Assembly (NCBI RefSeq): GCF_003236295.1
Contig: NZ_POTW01000029.1
Span: forward strand, 1 to 64,000
Direction: 5' to 3'
Length of the DNA: 64,000 nucleotides
Source: Jiangella anatolica
GTDB lineage: Bacteria; Actinomycetota; Actinomycetes; Jiangellales; Jiangellaceae
Shown here: positions 40,534 through 49,393 of the stretch, piece after piece
How the letters are laid out: the number at the start of each line of letters is the position of its first letter
How positions within the stretch are numbered: the first letter of the stretch is position 1
Program-made: the position numbers and the translations under genes
Notes under the pieces: generated by a model
The model's database searches: none
The model's input: the letters and a program-made list of their open reading frames with translations, nothing else
Told to the model about the DNA's origin: nothing

Positions 40534-43119
40534 ATGCCCGCACCCGAACCCACCCGCCGGACCGTGTTGGGCGCCGCCGGAGCCGGAGCGCTCTGGCTGG
40601 CCGCGGGCGCGCCGTCCGCTGCGGGCGCGCCGTCCGCTGCGGGCGCGCCGTCCGCTGCGGGCGCGCCGTCCGCCGCGACCACGCCGGTGGCCGAGGCCGC
40701 CATCGGGCCCGACCAGAACCCGGGGCTGCGGTACTGGTACCCGGTTCCGCGCGCCCCGGGGATCGTCCGCACCGACGTGTGCGTGTATGGCGGCACGTCG
40801 GCAGGGGTGACGGCGGCGGTGCGGGCCGCGCAGGCCGGCCGCAGCGTCGCGCTGGTGGTCTTCGGCCGGCACCTCGGCGGGCTCAGCTCGGCCGGGCTCG
40901 GCGCGACGGACACCGGGCGGATCGAGTCGATCGGCGGGCTGAGCCGCGGGTTCTACCGCCGCCTCGGCGCGCACTACGGCCGGCCGGAGTCGTTCACGTT
41001 CGAGCCGCACGTCGCCGAGCAGACCTTCGACGCCTGGGTCGAAGAGGCCGGCGTCCAGGTCTTCCGCGAGCACCGGCTCGAGGACGTCCGCATGGTCGGC
41101 GACCGGATCCACTCGCTGCGCGCCGAGAACGGCAAGGTCTTCGTCGCCGGCGCGTTCATCGACGCCAGCTACGAGGGCGACCTGATGGCCGCCGCCGGCG
41201 TCGGCTACACCGTCGGCCGCGAGGCGAACAGCACCTACGGCGAGACGCTCAACGGCGTCCAGTTCCGCTCCGGCCACCAGTTCCAGCGCCAGCTCGACCC
41301 GTACGTCGTCCCCGGCGACCCGGCCAGCGGCCTGCTGCCGGGCATCTCCGCCGACGCGCCCGGCGCCACCGGCCAGGGCGACCACCGCATCCAGGCGTTC
41401 AACTTCCGCGTCTGCCTGACCCGGGCCGCGGACCGCAGGCCGTTCCCCCAGCCGCCGGGCTACGACCCGGACCGGTACGAGCTGCTGCTGCGCTACATCC
41501 GGGCCGGCGTGTGGGACGCGATGCGGCTGAACACGCCGATGCCGAACGGCAAGACCGACATGAACAACAACGGCGCCGTGAGCACCGACAACATCGGCCG
41601 CAACTACGACTGGCCGGACGGCGACCACGCGACCCGCGAGGCGATCTTCCAGGACCACGTCACCTACCAGCAGGGGCTGCTCTGGTTCCTGGCCAACGAC
41701 CCGCGGGTGCCGGAGGCGATCCGGGCCGAGGTGAACGGCTGGGGCCTGACGAACGACGAGTTCCCGGCGACGGCCGGCTGGTCGCACGAGCTGTACATAC
41801 GCGAGGCGCGCCGGATGCTCGGCGACTACGTCGTCACCGAGCACGACTGCCGATGGACGGTGGCCGCGCCGGACCCGATCGCGCTGGCGTCGTACACGAT
41901 GGACTCGCACAACTGCGCCCGCGTGCTCGTCGGCGGGTTCCCGCGCAACGAGGGCGACGTGCAGGTGCCGCCGGCCGGGCCGTACGGCCTGTCCTACCGC
42001 GCCATCGTCCCCAGGCGCGGCGAGTGCTCGAACCTGCTGGTGACCTGCGCGATCTCGGCGTCGCACATCGCGTTCGGGTCCGCGCGGATGGAGCCGGTGT
42101 TCATGGCGACGGGGCACGCGGCGGCGGTCGCGGCGGACCTCGCGCTGAGCGGCGGCATCGCCGTGCAGGACGTGCCCTACCCGGCGCTGCGGCAGCGGCT
42201 GCGGGCGGACCGGATGGTGCTCACGTGGCCGCCGAACGCCGGCGTGCTGACGTTCGAGGCGGCGGACGAGCTGCGCCCGGCCGTCGCCGCCGACGTCACC
42301 GTCACGTTCGTCAACGAGGAGGCGGCGACGGTGTCAGCGGTCCGGCTCGCGCTGGCTGCCCCAGCGGGCTGGACGGTGACGCCGTCGACGCCGACGGAGG
42401 CCGCCGCGGTGGAGCCGGGCGCGGAGTTCGCCGTGACCTGGCGGGTGACGGCGGCCGCTCCGGCCGAGCCGGTCGCCCAGGCCACGCTTGACGCGACCGT
42501 CGCGTACGACGGCGGCGGCCACAGCGCTCAGCACGTCGTCGCCGTCGCCGAGCCGGTGCAGGCGCCGCTGACGACGGCGGCATCGACGCGCGCGCACTTC
42601 GGCCAGCGCGGCGGCCGACTGGCGATCCTTGGCAACGGCGCCGACCTGTGGACCGGCGTCGACCAGTACGGCGCGATCTTCCTCGACGGCGCGGCCGGCC
42701 CCGCGACGACGGCGACCGTCACCGTCGTCTCGCAGGAGGCCACCGACCCGAACGCCCGGGCCGGGCTGGTGTTCCGCAACGACCTGCGCGGCGCCGGCAC
42801 GTCGACCGGCTACATCGCGCTGGTGGTGAAGCCGGCGAACGGGCTGCTGCTGATCTGGGACGGCGACGGCAGCGGCACGGTCGAGTCGGTGCTGCGGGCC
42901 GAGCTGAACCCGTCGCCGTCGCCGGTGCACCTGCGGCTGGCGCGGAACGGGCAGCGGTTCACCGGCTCCTACAGCGTCGACGGCACGACCTGGCTGACGA
43001 TCGGCGCCGCCGACCTGCCCACCGCCGCCGCGACCCAGGACGTCGGCGTGCTGTCCTGCGCGCACGTCCAGGACCGGCTCGGCCTGGCGGTGTTCGAGGA
43101 CCTGACCGTCAGTCCGTGA
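40534..43119 (+). CDS. Tat-exported FAD-dependent oxidoreductase with C-terminal beta-sandwich domains
   Basis: About 861 residues. The twin-arginine signal is EPTRRTVLGAAGAGALWLAAG, and its C-region contains four exact copies of AGAPSA. The FAD_oxidored domain begins TDVCVYGGTSAGVTAAVRAAQAGRSVALV (dinucleotide-binding) with GRHLGGLSSAGLGATD, and continues to about 590 with VTCAISASHIAFGSARMEPVFMATGHAA. After it come an NPCBM-associated/NEW3-type domain (about 600–680) and a DUF1349/LamG-like sandwich. Such enzymes are secreted and associated with carbohydrate use; the substrate is unknown. GGAAGG lies eight bases before ATG 40534. Confidence 0.88.
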   Translation: MPAPEPTRRTVLGAAGAGALWLAAGAPSAAGAPSAAGAPSAAGAPSAATTPVAEAAIGPDQNPGLRYWYPVPRAPGIVRTDVCVYGGTSAGVTAAVRAAQAGRSVALVVFGRHLGGLSSAGLGATDTGRIESIGGLSRGFYRRLGAHYGRPESFTFEPHVAEQTFDAWVEEAGVQVFREHRLEDVRMVGDRIHSLRAENGKVFVAGAFIDASYEGDLMAAAGVGYTVGREANSTYGETLNGVQFRSGHQFQRQLDPYVVPGDPASGLLPGISADAPGATGQGDHRIQAFNFRVCLTRAADRRPFPQPPGYDPDRYELLLRYIRAGVWDAMRLNTPMPNGKTDMNNNGAVSTDNIGRNYDWPDGDHATREAIFQDHVTYQQGLLWFLANDPRVPEAIRAEVNGWGLTNDEFPATAGWSHELYIREARRMLGDYVVTEHDCRWTVAAPDPIALASYTMDSHNCARVLVGGFPRNEGDVQVPPAGPYGLSYRAIVPRRGECSNLLVTCAISASHIAFGSARMEPVFMATGHAAAVAADLALSGGIAVQDVPYPALRQRLRADRMVLTWPPNAGVLTFEAADELRPAVAADVTVTFVNEEAATVSAVRLALAAPAGWTVTPSTPTEAAAVEPGAEFAVTWRVTAAAPAEPVAQATLDATVAYDGGGHSAQHVVAVAEPVQAPLTTAASTRAHFGQRGGRLAILGNGADLWTGVDQYGAIFLDGAAGPATTATVTVVSQEATDPNARAGLVFRNDLRGAGTSTGYIALVVKPANGLLLIWDGDGSGTVESVLRAELNPSPSPVHLRLARNGQRFTGSYSVDGTTWLTIGAADLPTAAATQDVGVLSCAHVQDRLGLAVFEDLTVSP
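40603..40674 (+). repeat. Four tandem 18-bp repeats in the Tat signal peptide region
   Basis: The unit GCGGGCGCGCCGTCCGCT occurs four times head to tail, the last with a C for T at the end. It encodes AGAPSA each time and keeps frame, so copy-number change would only lengthen or shorten the signal-peptide C-region. Confidence 0.9.
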
Positions 43120-44059
43120 ACGTCGCCACGACGGGCGCGTGGTCGGAGTCGTGGGCCGTCGCGCGGGGTCGCGGGTCGTCGGTGACCGACGGCAGCCCGC
43201 GGTCGACCAGGCTGTCCACCGTCGCGACCCGCTGCAGCAGCCGGTGCGAGACCAGCACGTGGTCGATCAGCTCGCCCCGGCCGCGGTAGACGCGGCTGTA
43301 CCGGCGCGCCTCCGGGATCAGCGGCGCGGTGTTCCACAGCCGCCACGCGTCGCCCTTGTCCGGCTGGTTCAGGCCGGGTGTGCCGATCTCCGAGCCGCCG
43401 GGCCCGAGCAGGATCTGCGTCGTCGCCGCGCCGGGCTCGTCGTTGAGGTCGCCGCAGACCAGCAGCGAGCGATCCTGGCCCTCGCCGTCGAGCAGCGCGT
43501 TGGCCCACTCGCGGACGGTGGCCGCCTCGGCCGCGCGGCGGTACAGCGCGAACGCCCCGTAGCGGGCCCGCTCGCCCTCGTCGCGCGGCGCGAACCGGCC
43601 GCCGGGATAGCTGAGCAGCTTGGACTTGAGGTGACAGGTGACGACGTCGACGGTGTCGCCGCCGGTCGTGCGGACGCGGGCGCGGAACGCGCCGCGGCCC
43701 ATCTCCTCCGACAGCGCGCCGCCGTCGGACGCGCGCACCGGCCCGACGCCGTCGGCGTAGGCGACCAGGTCCTCAGTCTCCTCGACCGGCAGCCGCGAGA
43801 TCACCGCGACCCGGATGCCGCGGCTGTCCGGATGCGCGGACACGTGCGAGGTCCAGTCGCCGTCGAGCCGCTCGACCAGGTCGGCCAGTGCGGCGGACTC
43901 GCCGATCTCCTGCAGCGCCAGGACGTCGGGCGCCATCCGGCCGATGGTGCCGGCCAGCGCGTCGAGCTTGGCCTCGTAGGTGGCCTGGTCCGGCGGACGG
44001 CCGTCCTCGTCGCCGGGCAGGAACAGGTTCTCCAGGTTCCACGTGCCGATCACGGTCAC
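43109..44059 (-). CDS. Endonuclease/exonuclease/phosphatase family protein
   Basis: 316-residue hydrolase of the DNase I-like fold. Motifs are WNLENLF, ALQEIGE (metal Glu), TCHLKSKLL, CGDLNDEPG (Asp-x-Asn) and AHDSDHAPVVATF (catalytic His pair). No signal peptide, so it acts inside the cell or leaks by another route. The substrate may be DNA, a phospholipid or a sugar phosphate. Its stop overlaps the end of the convergent oxidoreductase by 11 bases. Confidence 0.9.
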   Translation of the reverse strand: MTVIGTWNLENLFLPGDEDGRPPDQATYEAKLDALAGTIGRMAPDVLALQEIGESAALADLVERLDGDWTSHVSAHPDSRGIRVAVISRLPVEETEDLVAYADGVGPVRASDGGALSEEMGRGAFRARVRTTGGDTVDVVTCHLKSKLLSYPGGRFAPRDEGERARYGAFALYRRAAEAATVREWANALLDGEGQDRSLLVCGDLNDEPGAATTQILLGPGGSEIGTPGLNQPDKGDAWRLWNTAPLIPEARRYSRVYRGRGELIDHVLVSHRLLQRVATVDSLVDRGLPSVTDDPRPRATAHDSDHAPVVATFTD

Positions 44060-44068
44060 GGCTTGACG

Positions 44069-45286
44069 CTAGCGGAGCCGGCGGACGGCGGCCAGAGCCG
44101 ATCCCACGCCGAGCGCGCCGACGACGACGGCGAACGCGAGCAGCGCACCGGACAGCCCCGTCACCCGGGTCGCCAGGCCCAGCCCGAGCACCGGGACCGC
44201 GAGCCCGACGTAGCCGGCGAGGAACAGTCCCGCCAGCGCCTCCGCCCGTCCGGTCGCGCCGGCCAGCCCGGACACGATCGCGACGGCGGCAGCGAACAGC
44301 AGCCCGGCCCCGGCGCCGGCCACCACGCCGCCGAGCAGGAACCCGGCCGGCGACGAGGCGTCGACCGAGACGACCAGCAGGGCCAGCCCCGCCGCCACGG
44401 CGACGGCGCCGGCCGGCAGCGTCCGCCGGGGCGGCCGGCGCGACAGCAGCACCTGGCCGGTCGCGCCCGCGGCGAACGTCACGAACGCGGCCGCGCCGGT
44501 CAGCGCGTGCGACGGCGCGCCCAGCATCTCGGTGAGCAGCGTCGGCGCGATCGACGTGAACAGCCCGAACACGGCGAGCGCCGCGAACGCCGTCAGCGCC
44601 GCCGCCGCGTACAGCCCGCGCTCCGCCGCCGGGACCCGGACCCGCTGCGGCCGGTACGGGCCGGGATCGGCCGGCGCCGGCGCGGTCTCCGGCACCAGCG
44701 CCAGCCCGATCGCGGCGACCGCCAGCAGCGCGGTGACCACGAGGTACGGCAGCCGCAGCGGGTCGGCGGCGACGTCGGCCAGCAGCCCGGAGACCAGCGG
44801 CCCGAGCCCGATCCCGCCGAGGTTCGCGGCGACGGCGACGACCTCGGCCCGGCGCGGGCCCGCGTCCGGCCGCGCAGCCCGGTGCAGCTCGGCGAGGTGG
44901 ACGGTCGCGGTCGCCGTGATCGCGCCGACGGCGAAGCCCTGCAGCACCCGCGCCAGCAGCAGGCCGGGCAGCGCCGGCCAGAGCAGGAAGACCACGCCGG
45001 CCGCGACCGACAGCAGCACGGCCGGCACCAGCACGCGTCGCCGCCCGAGCCGGTCCGAGACGTGGCCGACGAGCAGCAGGCTGACCGCGACGCCGAGCGC
45101 GTAGACCGCGAACACGACCGTGACGGTCGCCGCGGAGAAGTGGTCGCGCTGCTGGTAGTCGACGTACAGCGGGGTCGGCACGGCGGAGAACGCCATCGTG
45201 ACGGCGAACGCGTAGGCGGTGAGCCAGAACCCGGTCGCGTGCGGGACGGTCGTGCGTCCGGGCCGGGAGAGGAGCTCGGTGGTCAT
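44069..45286 (-). CDS. MFS transporter (drug/sugar efflux type)
   Basis: 405 residues, 12 membrane segments. The loop 2–3 motif GHVSDRLGRRRVLVPAVLLS is the MFS signature A. The N-terminal FWLTAYAFAVTMAFSAVPTPLYVDYQQR resembles small-molecule efflux proteins. GAAGGG lies five bases before ATG 45286. It is divergent from a LysR gene, probably its regulator. Function beyond export is not visible. Confidence 0.9.
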   Translation of the reverse strand: MTTELLSRPGRTTVPHATGFWLTAYAFAVTMAFSAVPTPLYVDYQQRDHFSAATVTVVFAVYALGVAVSLLLVGHVSDRLGRRRVLVPAVLLSVAAGVVFLLWPALPGLLLARVLQGFAVGAITATATVHLAELHRAARPDAGPRRAEVVAVAANLGGIGLGPLVSGLLADVAADPLRLPYLVVTALLAVAAIGLALVPETAPAPADPGPYRPQRVRVPAAERGLYAAAALTAFAALAVFGLFTSIAPTLLTEMLGAPSHALTGAAAFVTFAAGATGQVLLSRRPPRRTLPAGAVAVAAGLALLVVSVDASSPAGFLLGGVVAGAGAGLLFAAAVAIVSGLAGATGRAEALAGLFLAGYVGLAVPVLGLGLATRVTGLSGALLAFAVVVGALGVGSALAAVRRLR

Positions 45287-45357
45287 CGGAACCCTTCTCG
45301 TGTGGGTTGACGTCCCCAGCGTGCGCGCGCGAAGATCCATCGTGCCAACAGATCTTT

Positions 45358-45374
45358 TCGATTCCACTGATCGA
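45358..45374. promoter_or_regulatory. Palindrome in the MFS/LysR divergent region
   Basis: TCGAT and ATCGA around a seven-base centre, nine bases before the LysR ATG, in a visibly AT-richer stretch. A LysR site is plausible but only one short palindrome is seen. Confidence 0.4.
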
Positions 45375-45382
45375 GATCACCG

Positions 45383-46246
45383 ATGGAACTGCGCCAGCTC
45401 GAGCACTTCGTCGTCCTCGCCGACGAGCTGCACTTCACCCGTGCGGCCGGCCGGCTGCACCTCGTGCAGTCGGCGCTGTCGGCGTCGATCCGCGCGCTCG
45501 AGTCCGGCCTCGGCGCCCAGCTGTTCCACCGCAGCACGAAGCAGGTGCGGCTGACCGAGGCCGGCCGGGTGCTGCTGCCGGAGGCGCGCCGGACGCTGCG
45601 GGCCGCGGCGCTGGCCCGCGAGGCGGTCGCCGCCGTGCGCGGCGTCACCACCGGGCGCCTCGTGGTCGGGTTCATGCAGGCCTCGCACAGCTACGACCTG
45701 CCGGACCTGCTGCGCCGCTTCCACACCGCGCATCCCGGTGTGCAGCTGCGACTGCGCCAGGCGCCCAGCAGCGAGCTGGTCGAGGGCGTCCGGACCGCCC
45801 AGCTCGACCTCGCGTTCGTCGCGCTCGGCGACCGCCCGCCGGCCGGCGTCGACGTCCGCCCGCTCGGCCGGGCGCCGATGCCGCTGGCCTGCCCGCCCGG
45901 ACACCGGTTCGCCGCCGCCGCGCCGGTGCCGCTGGCCGAGGTGGCCGGCGAGCCGTTCGTCGACTTCGGCCCCGGCTGGGGCGCCCGCGCCGCGACCGAC
46001 GAGCTGTTCCGCGCCGCCGGACTGGACCGCGTCACGGCGTTCGAGGTCAACGACATCCCGCTCTTCACCGACCTGGTCCGGCAGGGCCTCGGCGTCGGCT
46101 TCGTGCCGCCCGGCGTCGTCGCCAGCACCACCGGGGTCGAGTACGTCGCCGTCGACCCCGCACCGACCTGGCGGGTCGCCGTCGCGCACCCGCCGCGCGA
46201 GCAGCTCTCGGCGGCGGCTCGGGCGATGCTCGACCTCATCGGCTGA
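45383..46246 (+). CDS. LysR family transcriptional regulator
   Basis: 287 residues. HTH ELRQLEHFVVLADELHFTRAAGRLHLVQSALSASIRALESGLG, then LFHRSTKQVRLTEAGRVLLPEARRTL and an effector-binding domain with VGFMQASHSYDLPDLLRRFHTAHPGVQLRLRQ. It closely resembles the LysR encoded at 22061–22936 in both halves. It likely controls the divergent MFS exporter. Confidence 0.93.
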   Translation: MELRQLEHFVVLADELHFTRAAGRLHLVQSALSASIRALESGLGAQLFHRSTKQVRLTEAGRVLLPEARRTLRAAALAREAVAAVRGVTTGRLVVGFMQASHSYDLPDLLRRFHTAHPGVQLRLRQAPSSELVEGVRTAQLDLAFVALGDRPPAGVDVRPLGRAPMPLACPPGHRFAAAAPVPLAEVAGEPFVDFGPGWGARAATDELFRAAGLDRVTAFEVNDIPLFTDLVRQGLGVGFVPPGVVASTTGVEYVAVDPAPTWRVAVAHPPREQLSAAARAMLDLIG

Positions 46247-46297
46247 GCGACGCCTATGCTCGGCAGGGTCACCGCTCGGACCGACGTGGGAGCAGCG

Positions 46298-46543
46298 ATG
46301 CAGGAAGACGACATCAGGGCCCGGATCAACGCGCTGGTCGAGGACGAGCACGACCTGCGGCAGCGGCTGCAGGCGGGCGAGATCTCGACCGAGGAGGAGC
46401 ACGCTCGGCTGCGTCAGGTCGAGGAGCAGCTGGACCAGTGCTGGGACCTGCTCCGCCAGCGCCGGGCCCGGGTCGAGGCCGGCCAGAACCCCGACGAGGC
46501 CGCCGCCCGGCCCGTCGACGAGGTGGAGAAGTACCTGCAGTAG
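46298..46543 (+). CDS. DUF2630 family protein
   Basis: 81 residues: MQEDDIRARINALVEDEHDLRQR, then ISTEEEHARLRQVEEQLDQCWDLLRQRRARVEAG and DEAAARPVDEVEKYLQ. This helical protein is widespread in actinobacteria and of unknown function. GGGAG lies before the ATG. Confidence 0.9.
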   Translation: MQEDDIRARINALVEDEHDLRQRLQAGEISTEEEHARLRQVEEQLDQCWDLLRQRRARVEAGQNPDEAAARPVDEVEKYLQ

Positions 46544-46555
46544 GACACTGGTCGC

Positions 46556-47488
46556 ATGAACCTCGACGAGGCGGCGGACGAGCTCTACGCGCTCCCGCCC
46601 GACGAGTTCGTCGAAGCCCGCAACGCGCTGGCCAAGCGGCTCAAGAGCGAGGGCGACGGCGAGGTCGCCGCGCGGGTCAAGGCGCTGCGCAAGCCGACCG
46701 TGGCCGCCTGGCTGACCAACCGGCTGGCCCGGCAGCGCGCCGCCGAGGTCGCCGAGCTGGCCGCGCTCGGCGAGCGGATGCGCCGGGCGACGTCGGCGAT
46801 GGACGGCGCCGCGCTGCGCGAGCTGGCCGCCGAGCGGAAGAAGCAGGTCGACACCCTGCTCAAGGCGGCCCGCGCACTGGCCAAGGAGGCCGGGCAGAAG
46901 ATCGGCCCGGACCTGCTGGAGGCGGTGAACGTCTCCCTGGACGCCGCCATCGCCGACCCGCGGGCGGCCGAGCAGCTGCAGGCCGCCCGGCTCTCGCACG
47001 GGCTGGAGCACGTCGGGTTCGGCGCGATCGACGACGACGGCGAGCCGGCCGAGGTGATCTCGCTGTCCGAGGCACGGGTCGCCCGCGGCCAGCGGCTGGA
47101 GACCACGCGGCGGCCCCGGGCCGCGGAGCCCGCGGCGGCCGAGGATGAGACCGAGGCGGAGCAGGCGCCGGCCGAGGAGGAGGGCGACGGCGACGAGCGG
47201 GAGCACGCCGAGCGGGAGCTGGAGCGGGCCGAGGCCGACGTCGACGCTGCCGAGGACCGGGTCGACGACGCCGAGGCGGCCCTGGACGACCAGCGGCAGC
47301 GGCTGGAGCGCGCCCAGGACGCCGTCGAGCGACTGACCGAGGAGCTGAACGCCGCCCGCCGCGAGCTGGAGCAGGCCCGCGACGACGTCGGCAGCGCCGA
47401 GGACGACGTCGAGGCCGCCCGCAAGGCCTCCGAGGCGGCTCGCCGCCGGCGTCGCGAGGCCAAGCAGCAGCTGAGCCGGCTGTCCTGA
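46556..47488 (+). CDS. Coiled-coil hypothetical protein
   Basis: 310 residues, a family found in many actinobacteria but without known function. The N-terminal 150 residues are helical (LDEAADELYALPPDEFVEARNALAKRLKSEG; RKPTVAAWLTNRLAR). After an acidic linker (about 190–215) a long coiled coil of charged heptads runs to the end (EREHAERELERAEADVDAAEDRVDDAEAALDDQ onward). No membrane segment. Its stop overlaps the nhaA start by one base (TGATG). Confidence 0.8.
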   Translation: MNLDEAADELYALPPDEFVEARNALAKRLKSEGDGEVAARVKALRKPTVAAWLTNRLARQRAAEVAELAALGERMRRATSAMDGAALRELAAERKKQVDTLLKAARALAKEAGQKIGPDLLEAVNVSLDAAIADPRAAEQLQAARLSHGLEHVGFGAIDDDGEPAEVISLSEARVARGQRLETTRRPRAAEPAAAEDETEAEQAPAEEEGDGDEREHAERELERAEADVDAAEDRVDDAEAALDDQRQRLERAQDAVERLTEELNAARRELEQARDDVGSAEDDVEAARKASEAARRRRREAKQQLSRLS

Positions 47489-49362
47489 TGGCGGGCGGGC
47501 AGACCCCGCGGTCGCGGCGGCTGGCCTCGCCGATCCGTGAGTTCATCGCGACGCAGAGCTCCGGCGCGATCGTGCTGCTCGCCGCCACCGTCGCGGCGCT
47601 GATCTGGGCGAACTCGCCGTGGCCGGACAGCTACGAGGAGTTCTGGCACACCGAGCTGGCCATCCGGCTGGGCGACGCGGAGCTGTCGCTGGACATCCGG
47701 CACTGGGTGAACGACGGCCTGATGGCGTTCTTCTTCTTCGTCGTCGGGCTGGAGATCCGCCGCGAGTTCGACATGGGCGAGCTGCGCGAGCGCCGCCGGG
47801 TCGCGACGCCGGTGCTGGCCGCGCTCGGCGGAATGGCCGTCCCCGCGCTGCTCTACCTGGCCGTCAACGCCGGCGACTCCGCCGTGCACGGCTGGGCGAT
47901 CGCGATGGGCACCGACACCGCGTTCGCGCTGGGCGTGCTGGCGCTGGTCGGCGAGCGGGCGTCGCCGCGGACCCGGACGTTCGTGCTGACGCTGGTGATC
48001 GTCGACGACGTGGTGGCCCTGACGATCATCGCGGTCGCGTACTCCGGCGACGTGTCGATCAGCGCGCTCGGTGTCGCGGTCGCGCTGTTCGGCGTCGTGA
48101 TCGTGCTCAAGCACAGCGGCGTCCGGCACGGCGTCCCGTACTTCATCGTCGGCGCCGGGGTGTGGCTCGCGACGCTGATCTCGGGCGTGCACGCGACGCT
48201 GGCCGGCATCGCGTTCGGCCTGCTGGCGTCGGCGTTCCCGCCGTCGCGGGAGGACCTGGAGCGCGTCGGCGCGGTGTGGCGGCTGTTCCGCGAGCAGCCG
48301 GTGCCGGAGTACGCCCGGACCGCCAGCCGGTCGCTCGCGACCGCCGTGTCGCCGAACGAGCGGCTGCAGCACCTGTTCCACCCGTGGGCGAACTACCTCA
48401 TCGTGCCGGTGTTCGCGCTGGCCAACGCCGGCATGGCGATCAATGGCGAGGTGCTGCGGGAGGCGGCGACGTCGCCGATCACGCTCGGCATCGTGCTGGG
48501 CCTGGTCGTCGGCAAGCCGGTCGGCATCATCGGCGTGACGTGGCTGGCCAGCCGGTTCGGCTTCCCGCTGACGGTGCCCTGGCCGCAGCTGATCGGCGCC
48601 GGGACGATCGGCGGCGTCGGCTTCACCGTCTCACTGCTGATCGCCGGCATCGCGTTCGACGGCGCCGAGCTGGACGACGCCCGGCTCGGCATCCTGGCCG
48701 CGTCGCTGCTCGCCACGCTGCTCTCGCTGCTGGTGTTCCGCACGATCGGCCGGCTGCCGCAGCGCGCCCGGTCGGCCGGGCAGGACCGGCTGGCCGCGCC
48801 GATCGTCGACCTCGCCGATCCCGTCGACCCGGAGGTCGACCACATCCGCGGCCCGGTGGACGGCGCCGTCACGCTGATCGAGTACGGCGACTTCGAGTGC
48901 CCGTACTGCGGCCGGGCCGAGCCCGCTCTGCGCGAGCTGACCGAGGCCTTCGGCGACGAGCTGACGTTCGTCTTCCGGCACCTGCCGCTCACCGACGTGC
49001 ACGAGCACGCCCAGCTGGCCGCCGAGGCGGCGGAGGCGGCCGGCAAGCAAGGCCGGTTCTGGGAGCTGCACGACCTGCTGCTGACCCACCAGGACGCGCT
49101 GACCTACCCGGACCTGCTCGGCTACGCCGAGGAGCTGGGCCTGGACGTCGACCGGTTCGCCCGCGACGTGTCGTCCCGGCACTTCGCGCTGCGGGTCACC
49201 CGCGACGTCGAGAGCGCCGACCAGAGCGGTGTGGCCGGCACCCCGACGTTCTTCGTCAACGGCCAGCGCCACCACGGCCCCTACGACCTGGAGTCGCTGC
49301 GCGCGGTCATCGCACGTGAGCTGGGCGTGACCCGTTCCCAACGGGTCGATCCTGGTCCATGA
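47488..49362 (+). CDS. nhaA: Na+/H+ antiporter NhaA fused to a DsbA-like thioredoxin domain
   Basis: 624 residues against 388 for E. coli NhaA. Residues 1–430 form the antiporter: [46 protein letters not shown], the essential Asp pair 173/174 in TLVIVDDVVALTIIAVAYSG and GKPVGIIGVTWLASRFGF. From about 445 comes a DsbA/oxidoreductase domain with ECPYC (Cys471, Cys474), ELHDLLLTHQDAL and the cis-Pro loop GVAGTPTFFVNG. This fusion is known in actinobacteria but its purpose is not. The redox domain might sense thiol state and gate ion flow. It overlaps the previous gene. Confidence 0.93.
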   Translation: MAGGQTPRSRRLASPIREFIATQSSGAIVLLAATVAALIWANSPWPDSYEEFWHTELAIRLGDAELSLDIRHWVNDGLMAFFFFVVGLEIRREFDMGELRERRRVATPVLAALGGMAVPALLYLAVNAGDSAVHGWAIAMGTDTAFALGVLALVGERASPRTRTFVLTLVIVDDVVALTIIAVAYSGDVSISALGVAVALFGVVIVLKHSGVRHGVPYFIVGAGVWLATLISGVHATLAGIAFGLLASAFPPSREDLERVGAVWRLFREQPVPEYARTASRSLATAVSPNERLQHLFHPWANYLIVPVFALANAGMAINGEVLREAATSPITLGIVLGLVVGKPVGIIGVTWLASRFGFPLTVPWPQLIGAGTIGGVGFTVSLLIAGIAFDGAELDDARLGILAASLLATLLSLLVFRTIGRLPQRARSAGQDRLAAPIVDLADPVDPEVDHIRGPVDGAVTLIEYGDFECPYCGRAEPALRELTEAFGDELTFVFRHLPLTDVHEHAQLAAEAAEAAGKQGRFWELHDLLLTHQDALTYPDLLGYAEELGLDVDRFARDVSSRHFALRVTRDVESADQSGVAGTPTFFVNGQRHHGPYDLESLRAVIARELGVTRSQRVDPGP

Positions 49363-49393
49363 TCGGTGCACGCGCCGTCGAGGGGGGATCGTC

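Noticed and set aside
40603-40674. CRISPR-like repeat array
   Set aside because: The 18-bp units are directly adjacent without spacers and lie in frame within a signal peptide, so it is a minisatellite.
49340-49393. ATGATC-containing stretch before the alpha/beta hydrolase as another copy of the WYL palindrome
   Set aside because: Only CCATGATC is shared and no inverted arm follows, so the match can be chance.
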